A program made the translations under genes and the position numbers. DNA of 5,845 nucleotides, from positions 1 to 5,845 of the forward strand of contig VGQR01000140.1 of assembly GCA_016882345.1 (NCBI GenBank). Direction: 5' to 3'. The stretch comes from Cyanobacteria bacterium K_DeepCast_35m_m2_023 (lineage in GTDB: Bacteria; Cyanobacteriota; Cyanobacteriia; PCC-6307; Cyanobiaceae). Positions 1-5,638 of the stretch are shown here, in pieces. Under the pieces are notes generated by a model. It was not told where the DNA came from. It saw only the letters and a program-made list of their open reading frames with translations, and did not search any database. Each line of letters begins with the position of its first letter. Position 1 is the first letter of the stretch.

Positions 1-1
1 T

Positions 2-1033
2 GGTGAAACGGTTCACCTCGAAGCCCTGCGCAACAGTGACCATTGGCAGCCGGTCGCCCTGTGGCACCCCCGGGCCGAACGACTGGCCAAGGCCAGCAGA
101 GATCAGGGCCTCAGCGGAACCACCGAATTCGAAGCCCTCTTGGCCGATCCCCACATCGATGCGGTGGTGATCGCCACACCCCCGGCTCCGCGCTACACAC
201 TGGCCAAGGCTGCATTGCAGGCGGGCAAACATCTCATGCTGGAAAAACCGGTGGGACTGCATGCCGAGGACGTGGCCGACCTGCAGCGCCTGGCGCTGGC
301 AAACGGGCTCAGCGTGGCTGTCGATTTCGAATACCGGGCCGTGCCGCTGTTTCAACAGCTCGCCCAACTGCTGCAGCAGGGTGTGCTGGGCGAACCCTGG
401 CTGGTCAAGCTCGATTGGCTGATGGCCAGCCGCGCCGATGCCAGGCGCCCATGGAGTTGGTACTCCAGTGCAGCCGAGGGCGGCGGTGTGCTGGGGGCCT
501 TGGGCACCCATGCCTTTGACCTGCTGCACTGGCTGGTGGGTCCCACCGTGGACCTTAAGGCCCAACTCAGCACCGCCATCAGCCACCGCCCCCACCCCAG
601 CACAGGGGCCGCGACGCGCGTCGATGCCGAAGACATCGCCCTGATCCAGCTGCAGTTGCAGGGAGCTCAGGGGCAGACGGTGCCTGCTCAGATGAACCTG
701 GCCAGCGTGACGCGAGCGGGGCGCGGCTGCTGGCTCGAGCTGTATGGCAGCGAGGCCACCCTGGTGCTCGGCTCCGACAACCAGGCCGATTACGTGCATG
801 GCTTTGGTCTCTGGATGGCCCGCCCCGGCGAACCGCTGCGGGCAGTGGCGGCCGACCCGGCCCTGGCGTTCCGGCGAACCTGGGGCGATGGCCGCATCGC
901 GCCGGTCGAGCGTCTGCATGGCTGGTGGGCTGAAGCCATCCAAGCGCGCAGACCGATGGTTCCCGGCCTGCTGGAGGCCCTCAGCAGCCAACACTGCTGC
1001 GACCAGGCGCGGCAATCCACACCGACGCGGTGA
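2..1033 (+). CDS. Gfo/Idh/MocA family NAD(P)-dependent oxidoreductase, 5'-truncated by window start
   Basis: The frame is open from base 2, so the gene begins upstream of the window; 343 residues are visible before the TGA at 1031-1033. The family has an N-terminal Rossmann NAD(P)-binding domain and a C-terminal alpha/beta domain that binds a sugar, cyclitol or similar substrate. The visible protein opens with GETVHLEALR, which normally follows directly after the glycine-rich nucleotide loop, so only about 15-25 residues should be missing. IDAVVIATPP (52-61) is the expected Rossmann strand. EKPVG (81-85) carries the family's conserved lysine, K82. GALGTHAFDLLHW (about 165-177) carries the His/Asp/His cluster of the active-site helix. 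The C-terminus is short and ends QSTPTR. Apparent TTG, GTG or ATG starts inside the frame (for example TTG at 140) would cut into the Rossmann fold and are not the real start. A terminator follows 40 bases after the stop, so it is not cotranscribed with the next gene. The substrate cannot be inferred from the sequence. Confidence 0.93.
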   Translation, partial: GETVHLEALRNSDHWQPVALWHPRAERLAKASRDQGLSGTTEFEALLADPHIDAVVIATPPAPRYTLAKAALQAGKHLMLEKPVGLHAEDVADLQRLALANGLSVAVDFEYRAVPLFQQLAQLLQQGVLGEPWLVKLDWLMASRADARRPWSWYSSAAEGGGVLGALGTHAFDLLHWLVGPTVDLKAQLSTAISHRPHPSTGAATRVDAEDIALIQLQLQGAQGQTVPAQMNLASVTRAGRGCWLELYGSEATLVLGSDNQADYVHGFGLWMARPGEPLRAVAADPALAFRRTWGDGRIAPVERLHGWWAEAIQARRPMVPGLLEALSSQHCCDQARQSTPTR

Positions 1034-1073
1034 GCAGAACACCGACTTCGGTATCACAGCAAACACCGGCGCT

Positions 1074-1097
1074 TCGTAGCAACCGCTACGGTTTTTT
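1074..1097 (+). terminator. Rho-independent terminator after the oxidoreductase gene
   Basis: CGTAGC (1075-1080) pairs perfectly with GCTACG (1085-1090) across an AACC loop. A T-G wobble (1074/1091) can extend the stem, and six T residues (1092-1097) follow. It lies 40 bases after the TGA of the plus-strand oxidoreductase and ends its transcript. The stem also matches the pattern GTA-N8-TAC (1076-1089), but the adjoining T run makes a terminator the better reading. Confidence 0.85.
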
Positions 1098-1205
1098 CAA
1101 TCGTTGGCCCCGGTGGTCCAAGCCGCCGGCGGTGGAAGTAGGGACGCCCCCGAAGCAACGCGCCATCCACCTCGGCTCTTGCCGGACTTTCACGGAGGCA
1201 CATCC
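1098..1205 (+). promoter_or_regulatory. Leader/promoter region of the 37-aa ORF, no clear promoter boxes
   Basis: This stretch lies between the upstream terminator and the small ORF, so a promoter for that ORF is expected here. I see no convincing -35/-10 pair. The region has a perfect 10-base palindrome, CCGCCGGCGG, at 1123-1132. GGTGG (1131-1135) could also pair with CCACC (1167-1171). Either could be chance in such GC-rich DNA. No known small RNA motif was recognised. Confidence 0.35.
1194..1198 (+). promoter_or_regulatory. Strong Shine-Dalgarno site of the 37-aa ORF
   Basis: GGAGG lies 7 bases before the ATG at 1206. It fixes the start of the small ORF and is the best ribosome binding site in the window. 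It argues that the ORF is translated even though it is only 37 codons long. Confidence 0.75.
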
Positions 1206-1319
1206 ATGTCCATCACCACTGCCAAGCAGATGGCTCGCCAGGCCGAAGAGGCCCGTCGCGCCGCCAAGCAGAACGGCTATTCCGTTCAGTCGCTGCGCCG
1301 CCAACAACTGATCGACTGA
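1206..1319 (+). CDS. Small basic hypothetical protein, 37 aa
   Basis: The ORF runs from ATG 1206 to TGA 1317-1319, preceded by GGAGG at 7-base spacing. The frame extends further upstream to 1104, but only the 1206 ATG has a ribosome binding site. The peptide starts MSITTAKQMARQAEEARR. It has seven Lys/Arg (K7, R11, R17, R18, K21, R31, R32) against three acidic residues (E14, E15, D37), giving a net charge of about +4. Residues 4-23 are rich in Ala, Gln, Arg and Glu and are likely a single helix, followed by NGYS (a likely turn) and a second short segment ending SLRRQQLID. There is no signal peptide, membrane segment or cysteine. Codons are mostly the G/C-ending ones also used in fba (AAG, CAG, GCC, CGC, CTG, ATC). 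It is flanked by terminators at 1074-1097 and 1350-1380, so it is probably monocistronic. I do not recognise the family and infer no function; nucleic acid or protein binding would fit the charge but is speculation. Confidence 0.72.
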   Translation: MSITTAKQMARQAEEARRAAKQNGYSVQSLRRQQLID

Positions 1320-1349
1320 GGCTTGCGGACCTTGCCCGCTCGCCCATCG

Positions 1350-1380
1350 GCCCCGCCCGACCTTCCGGGTGGGGCTTTTT
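1350..1380 (+). terminator. Rho-independent terminator after the 37-aa ORF
   Basis: A 10-bp stem with one G-T wobble pairs 1350-1359 (GCCCCGCCCG) with 1366-1375 (CGGGTGGGGC) around a 6-base loop, ACCTTC. Five T residues follow (1376-1380). It begins 30 bases after the small ORF's TGA and lies 109 bases before the fba start, so it separates the two transcripts unless read-through occurs. Confidence 0.9.
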
Positions 1381-1489
1381 GCTGGGCCTGGCTGCCATGG
1401 CATGGGGGCGCTCCCGTAAACTCGCCGGCAGACCGGGTGCATAGCCCGCCTGCACGTCTGCTCCTTCCGCCCTTCCTCGAGGACTTCTC
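1381..1489 (+). promoter_or_regulatory. fba promoter and leader region
   Basis: Because a terminator sits just upstream, fba should have its promoter here. TAAACT (1417-1422) is a weak -10 candidate, with no good -35 at the usual distance. Three symmetric elements are visible: the palindrome TGCCATGGCA (1393-1402), the inverted repeat GTGCA-N9-TGCAC (1437-1441 and 1451-1455), and the palindrome TCCTCGAGGA (1474-1483), whose right half is the ribosome binding site GAGGA (1479-1483). A pyrimidine-rich stretch (about 1459-1478) precedes the ribosome binding site; its TCCTT (1462-1466) could pair with GAGGA. Promoter location and any regulatory role are inferred. Confidence 0.4.
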
Positions 1490-2563
1490 ATGGCGCTCGT
1501 ACCGCTTCGCCTGCTGCTCGACCACGCCGCCGAGAACGGCTACGGCATCCCTGCCTTCAACGTCAACAACCTGGAGCAGGTGCAGTCGATCATGGAGGCT
1601 GCTTACGAGACCGACAGCCCGGTGATCCTGCAGGCCTCCCGCGGCGCCCGTCAGTACGCCGGTGAGAGCTTCCTGCGCCACCTGATTCTGGCCGCCGTCG
1701 AGACCTATCCCGACATCCCGGTGGTGATGCACCAGGACCACGGCAACAGCCCTTCCACCTGCTACGGCGCTGCCGCCAATGGCTTCACCTCGGTGATGAT
1801 GGACGGCTCGCTGATGGCTGACGCCAAGACGCCTGCCAGCTACGAGTACAACGTGGCTGTCACCAAGGAAGTGGTGGACGTGTCCCACGCCATCGGTGTG
1901 AGCGTCGAAGGTGAGCTGGGTTGCCTGGGCTCCCTGGAGACCGGCATGGGCGAGGCCGAGGACGGCCACGGTTTCGAGGGCAAACTCGACCACAGCCAGC
2001 TGCTGACCGATCCTGCTGAAGCCGCCGACTTCGTTGCCAAGACAAAGGTCGACGCCCTGGCGATCGCCATCGGCACCAGCCACGGCGCCTACAAGTTCAC
2101 CCGCAAGCCGACCGGTGAGGTGCTGGCCATCAGCCGCATCGCCGAGATCCACAAGGCCATCCCCAACACCCACCTGGTGATGCATGGCTCCAGCTCCGTT
2201 CCCCAGGAATGGCTGGACATGATCAACAAGTACGGCGGAGCCATTCCTGAGACCTACGGCGTTCCCGTCGAAGAGATCCAGGAAGGCATCCGCAACGGTG
2301 TGCGCAAGGTGAACATCGACACCGACAACCGTCTGGCCTTCACCGCCGCCATCCGTGAGGCCGCCGCCAAGGATCCCGCCAACTTCGATCCCCGCCACTT
2401 CAACAAGCCCGCCCGGGCCTACATGAAGCAGGTGTGCCTCGATCGTTACCAGCAGTTCTGGTGTGCCGGCAACGCCAGCAAGATCAAGCAGCGCGACATC
2501 AACTACTACGCCAACCTTTACGCCAAGGGCGAGCTCGACCCGAAGACCGCTGTGGCCGCCTGA
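1490..2563 (+). CDS. fba: Fructose-bisphosphate aldolase, class II (Calvin cycle type)
   Basis: This is a complete 357-residue zinc-dependent aldolase. It catalyses reversible condensation of dihydroxyacetone phosphate with glyceraldehyde 3-phosphate to fructose 1,6-bisphosphate. In cyanobacteria the same enzyme type commonly also makes sedoheptulose 1,7-bisphosphate in the Calvin cycle. It is cytosolic. The start ATG 1490 has GAGGA 6 bases upstream, and the N-terminus [24 protein letters not shown] is typical. HQDHG (81-85) gives the catalytic Asp83 and metal ligand His84. SVEGELG (138-144) is the conserved acidic motif. The segment [13 protein letters not shown] (147-159) and the following loop are typical of the CbbA/type B subgroup. 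GTSHG (195-199) and MHGSSSVP (231-238) give the other two zinc-binding His residues (198, 232) and phosphate contacts. NIDTDNR (275-281) is the substrate-binding motif. All key residues are present and the length is normal for the subgroup. Terminators on both sides suggest a single-gene transcript. The gene is also called cbbA in some annotations. Confidence 0.98.
   Translation: MALVPLRLLLDHAAENGYGIPAFNVNNLEQVQSIMEAAYETDSPVILQASRGARQYAGESFLRHLILAAVETYPDIPVVMHQDHGNSPSTCYGAAANGFTSVMMDGSLMADAKTPASYEYNVAVTKEVVDVSHAIGVSVEGELGCLGSLETGMGEAEDGHGFEGKLDHSQLLTDPAEAADFVAKTKVDALAIAIGTSHGAYKFTRKPTGEVLAISRIAEIHKAIPNTHLVMHGSSSVPQEWLDMINKYGGAIPETYGVPVEEIQEGIRNGVRKVNIDTDNRLAFTAAIREAAAKDPANFDPRHFNKPARAYMKQVCLDRYQQFWCAGNASKIKQRDINYYANLYAKGELDPKTAVAA
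2060..2067. repeat. HIP1 octamer (GCGATCGC) inside fba
   Basis: This is the palindromic octamer GCGATCGC, known as HIP1, which is overrepresented in many cyanobacterial genomes. Here it falls in codons for Ala-Ile-Ala of fba (around residues 191-193). A second copy occurs at 3814-3821. Two copies do not prove genome-wide enrichment. Confidence 0.5.
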
Positions 2564-2596
2564 TTGATCAGCGCGATTCACGCCAACAACTGAACC

Positions 2597-2623
2597 AAAA
2601 GGCCCCACAAGGGGCCTTTTTTT
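2597..2623. terminator. Bidirectional terminator between fba and the UPF0182 gene
   Basis: GGCCCC (2601-2606) pairs with GGGGCC (2611-2616) across an ACAA loop. AAAA (2597-2600) and seven T (2617-2623) flank the stem and can extend it to 10 bp. Read on the plus strand, the stem followed by T7 ends the fba transcript, 33 bases after its stop. Read on the minus strand, the same stem is followed by T4 (complement of 2597-2600) and ends the UPF0182 transcript. The minus-strand stop codon TAA (2624-2622) lies within the T/A tract, leaving only 5 bases between stop and core stem. Confidence 0.92.
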
Positions 2624-5504
2624 ATGGTTGCCCAGGGGTGGCCGGCGCAAGGCCAGCCAGGGCGGAAGCGCCCGGCAGCGTGCCATTGCTGGCCACCTGG
2701 CGGTTGACCATTTCCTGCAGGGCCCGTTTGAGATCCCGTTCCATCACAAAGGTGACTCCATCGGTGACCACCACCCGCACCAGGGTCGGAATGTCGTTGT
2801 TGCTCGATTGCAGGTAGATGGGCTCCACATAGAGAATCCCCTTGCCCACAGGCAACACCAGCAGATTGCCGTGGATCAGACGCGACCCGACCCGGTTCCA
2901 GAGGCCGAACTGATAGCTGATCGCTGGATCCTGTTCAATCAGGGCCGACACCTGCTGGGGGCCCAGCAGCAGCCGCTGCTGGGGAAAGCGCACCAACTGA
3001 AGCTGTCCGTAATGGGGAGGATCATTGCGTGCAACCAGCCAGCCCACCATGTTGGAGCGCTTCAGCGGTGAGAACGGCTGCAGCAGAACAAATTCGGGCT
3101 TGCTCTGACCGGGCAGCTGAATCGTCACGTGATAAGGACGCACGGGCACGTTGCTGGATCCATAGATCTCCAGTGGAATCGACCAGACGTCGTCACCGTT
3201 GTAAAACGTGCGCACGTTGGTGACGTGATAGCGCAGCAGCCGCTCGGCCTGAATGTTGAACTGGCTTTGGGGCACCTGAATATGGGCCTGGAGCTCGCGC
3301 GGCATGGCCGACAAAGGCCGGAACAGTTCAGGAAATGCACGCCGCCAGGTGCTCAGGATCGGATCCTTGGGATCGCTCACATACAGCCAGATGCGGCCGT
3401 CGTAGGCATCCACCACCGCCTTGACGGGGTTGCGGAAATAGCGGATCCCGGCCTTGTTGGCATCCGAATAGGGGTAACTGCGGCTGGTGGTGAAGCCATC
3501 CAACATCCAGTACTGATGTTGGCTGGGCGAAAAATCCGGACTGTTCGGCAGGCGGACGGTGACCAGGTAAGGCTTGCTTTCAAAGCGCAGAAAAGGAAGG
3601 ATGGCTGCCAATCGCTGATTGACCTGTCGACGGATCAGCAAGCGTGAGTTGGCCGTCAACGAACCCGTGGCCAGCAGCCTGGGCTCGTGCAGGTACATCG
3701 CCGCCATCAGGCGCAGGGGCAACGACCCCACCGGAATGCCGGCGCGGCCGTCGTAGTGCGAATAGATGTTCAGATCCCCATCGGGATAGTCGAATTCGCG
3801 CACCTTCGAAGGGGCGATCGCATAGGGGGCCGGGGCTGAGGAGAAATACAGCCGCGGGCGACCCACCGGCAGCTTCTGCCTGACCCGCTCGGTCTTGATC
3901 CCGAGCTGGGCAATGCCCTGGACCTTGCCGCTGCGTCCCAGGTCCTTCACGAAATACAGAGGCAGACCATCGGGACCGACAGCGTTCACGGAGGAGACCG
4001 TGAAGCCGTAGCCATGGGTGAACACCAGGTGTCGGTTCAACCAGGTCGCCGCCGCCTTGGGCAGGCTGCCGGTGTCGAGTTCTCGGGCGGCGATCAGCAC
4101 CTGCTGGGACCCTTCGCGCTTGGGATCAGCGGTCAGCGGGTAGCGGTCAACGGCGGCCGAAGCAAAGCGGTAATAGAGGCGTAGTTGCTGCATCTGGCGA
4201 TTGGTCGCCAGCAGCGGGCGACTATCCCAGAGACGGATGTTGGCCACCGTGCCCTGGGACTGCTTGAGGTCCCTGGGTGTGAGCTGTTGGCGCGGATCCA
4301 GCAGCCGCTCCTCAACACTGGCCAGCCCAAAGGCATCGCGTGTGCCCGCGATGCTGCGCCGCAGGTAAGGCGTCTCGACCTCGAGCTCGCGGGGCTGCAC
4401 CCACACCCGTTGGATCAACGGTGCCACGACCCGCTCGACAAGCGGGATCAGCGCCACGGTGGTCACCAGGGGAATCAGACCACCCCGCCGCAGCCAACCG
4501 CGGGGCATCGGCACCAGCAGCCCCAGGGCCGTGATCAGCAACAACGCCGCCAACAGCAACCGCAGCGGCAGACGCACGTGCAGATCCACCCAGCCCGCAC
4601 CGCTGGCAACACCGCTGCCCTGCACCATCAGGTCAAAGGGAGCCAGGGCGTTGCGGAGCGCCAACACCACAGCCAGCACGGCAATCTGGGGTTGGAGCAC
4701 CCGCCGCTGATCACGGCTCAGGCCCACATAGCGCAAATCGCTGAGGCTGGTGCCCTCGGTGAGGGTGATCCACAGGCAACCCGCCAGTCCAACGATGGCC
4801 TGGGCGCCAATCACGCTGAGCAACAGCTTCAGCGCCGGCAGCTGCAGCACCGTAAAACTGAGATCAAAGCCCGTGAACGGATCGGTCTTGCCAAACGGCA
4901 CGGCCAACAGGGCTGGCAACCAGAGGCTCCAGCCACGGGCCAGGGCGGTCGCCGATGCCGCCAGGGCGGCCGCCAGGGCAATGTGCAACGTCGTCAGCGG
5001 CCACAGCAACAGCGGCACCAGCAAGCCCACGGCCAGGCCGAACAGAACCCCCCGAGGCAGGTCAGCCAGCACCGGCATGCCGGTGATGACCTGACCGCTA
5101 AAAGGAGCGGTGATCAGGTCGTGGGCCTGCACCATCAAATAAGTGAGTCCGGCTGCCAGCAGCAGCAGCAGCAGCGCCAACGCAACCAGCAGACCCCACT
5201 GCCCCAGCCGCAGGATCGATGGGGTGGCCAAATCCTTGTTGCGGAACTGCTTGCCGAGACGCCAACAGCGCTGCAGCTGCTGCCACTGCAATGGCACCCC
5301 GAGACCCATCACCGCCGCAAAGGCGAGGATCTGCAACAGCCAGCGCCGCAGCAGCAGGCCCTGGGCATCGAACTCGCCAAACCAGAGCCATTCGATCGAG
5401 AGTCGCGACACCGCCACGACCAACAGCACCAGCAGCGCCACGAGTGCCAGCGCCCGCAGCACAAGGGCTGGGCGCAGGGTGGCTGTCAGAAGGCGGAGGT
5501 TCAT
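2622..5504 (-). CDS. UPF0182 family integral membrane protein, 960 aa
   Basis: This is a complete member of the UPF0182 family (PF03699), found in cyanobacteria, actinobacteria and some others; its biochemical role is unknown. Residues 1-365 form the membrane region. Hydrophobic helices are visible at roughly 15-34, 54-72, 104-126, 152-188 (one or two), 225-248, 272-288, 314-333 and 343-360. The rest is a large, mostly hydrophilic domain expected to lie outside the cytoplasmic membrane. Family blocks in order are: VETPYLRRSIAGTRDAFGL (376-394), NIRLWDSRPLL (422-432), TWLNRHLVFTHGYGF (487-501), GLPLYFVKDL (513-522), REFDYPDGD (569-577), SRSYPYSDAN (674-683), VVDAYDGRIWLYVSDPKDPI (697-716) and FPELFRP (724-730). 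The C-terminus is a Pro/Gly/Ala-rich tail (938-960). ATG 5504 is the first possible start: the frame closes upstream at a TAG (5549-5547) with no other ATG between. No Shine-Dalgarno sequence is apparent. It converges on fba with a shared terminator and diverges from thrC. Confidence 0.96.
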   Translation of the reverse strand: MNLRLLTATLRPALVLRALALVALLVLLVVAVSRLSIEWLWFGEFDAQGLLLRRWLLQILAFAAVMGLGVPLQWQQLQRCWRLGKQFRNKDLATPSILRLGQWGLLVALALLLLLLAAGLTYLMVQAHDLITAPFSGQVITGMPVLADLPRGVLFGLAVGLLVPLLLWPLTTLHIALAAALAASATALARGWSLWLPALLAVPFGKTDPFTGFDLSFTVLQLPALKLLLSVIGAQAIVGLAGCLWITLTEGTSLSDLRYVGLSRDQRRVLQPQIAVLAVVLALRNALAPFDLMVQGSGVASGAGWVDLHVRLPLRLLLAALLLITALGLLVPMPRGWLRRGGLIPLVTTVALIPLVERVVAPLIQRVWVQPRELEVETPYLRRSIAGTRDAFGLASVEERLLDPRQQLTPRDLKQSQGTVANIRLWDSRPLLATNRQMQQLRLYYRFASAAVDRYPLTADPKREGSQQVLIAARELDTGSLPKAAATWLNRHLVFTHGYGFTVSSVNAVGPDGLPLYFVKDLGRSGKVQGIAQLGIKTERVRQKLPVGRPRLYFSSAPAPYAIAPSKVREFDYPDGDLNIYSHYDGRAGIPVGSLPLRLMAAMYLHEPRLLATGSLTANSRLLIRRQVNQRLAAILPFLRFESKPYLVTVRLPNSPDFSPSQHQYWMLDGFTTSRSYPYSDANKAGIRYFRNPVKAVVDAYDGRIWLYVSDPKDPILSTWRRAFPELFRPLSAMPRELQAHIQVPQSQFNIQAERLLRYHVTNVRTFYNGDDVWSIPLEIYGSSNVPVRPYHVTIQLPGQSKPEFVLLQPFSPLKRSNMVGWLVARNDPPHYGQLQLVRFPQQRLLLGPQQVSALIEQDPAISYQFGLWNRVGSRLIHGNLLVLPVGKGILYVEPIYLQSSNNDIPTLVRVVVTDGVTFVMERDLKRALQEMVNRQVASNGTLPGASALAGLAPATPGQP
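3814..3821. repeat. HIP1 octamer (GCGATCGC) inside the UPF0182 gene
   Basis: This is the second exact copy of the cyanobacterial palindrome GCGATCGC. On the minus strand it falls in codons for Ala-Ile-Ala (about residues 562-564 of the UPF0182 protein). Confidence 0.5.
5157..5174. repeat. (CAG)6 trinucleotide run encoding a Leu stretch
   Basis: There are six tandem CAG units on the plus strand. On the coding minus strand these are consecutive CTG codons that make the poly-Leu core of the third membrane helix of the UPF0182 protein (about residues 111-116). Copy-number change would stay in frame. It most likely reflects Leu-rich sequence plus codon bias and need not be a functional repeat. 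Confidence 0.6.
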
Positions 5505-5638
5505 GGCCCGAACGTAGGCACCACAGGAGCGACGACAAGCCCCCGGCTAAGGCAAGCCAATACCCGACTCATTAGATCGGAATAGAATCGGCCTGCCGTT
5601 TCTCGCTGTTAGCCTCAGCGCTACCGTCGGGTGCAACC
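5505..5638. promoter_or_regulatory. Divergent promoter region between the UPF0182 gene and thrC
   Basis: The 134-base gap between two divergently oriented genes should hold both promoters. TAGAAT (5583-5588, plus) differs from TATAAT at one position and could drive thrC with a leader of about 45 bases. TCTAAT (complement of 5571-5576, minus) also differs at one position and could drive the UPF0182 gene with a leader of about 60 bases. They lie within 18 bases of each other in a locally AT-richer patch. Neither has a good -35 match at 16-18 bases, so these calls are tentative. Confidence 0.45.

Noticed and set aside
43..519. Open frames overlapping the oxidoreductase in other frames (43-519, 352-636 minus, 438-644, 744-1079)
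   Set aside because: They are GC-rich shadow frames over a coding sequence with clear Gfo/Idh/MocA motifs. They are Arg/Pro/Ala-rich with no domain.
1041..1052. Short hairpin ACCG-ACTT-CGGT just after the oxidoreductase stop codon
   Set aside because: It has only a 4-bp stem and no T tract. The terminator at 1074-1097 explains the end of the transcript.
1123..1132. CCGCCGGCGG palindrome as an operator
   Set aside because: It is a pure G/C palindrome in GC-rich DNA, with no adjoining promoter boxes and no known regulator match. It is noted only in the leader description.
1086..1442. A 118-codon minus-strand frame across the small-gene region
   Set aside because: It spans two terminators and the better supported plus-strand 37-aa ORF, lacks a clear ribosome binding site, and has typical shadow composition.
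1286..2686. A 466-codon open frame on the minus strand covering fba
   Set aside because: It is antisense to a fully intact aldolase with all catalytic motifs and runs through both flanking terminators. Its composition (Val/Gly/Leu/His-rich) is what the complement of G/C-ending codons gives. No family features were recognised.
3129..3647. A 172-codon plus-strand frame antisense to UPF0182
   Set aside because: It lies entirely within conserved UPF0182 blocks on the opposite strand and shows no independent evidence of a gene.
4185..5585. A 466-codon open frame on the plus strand, antisense to the UPF0182 gene, rich in Gln and His
   Set aside because: The Gln-rich sequence is the mirror of CTG leucine codons in the membrane helices of UPF0182. 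It has no recognisable domain and overlaps a well-supported family member.
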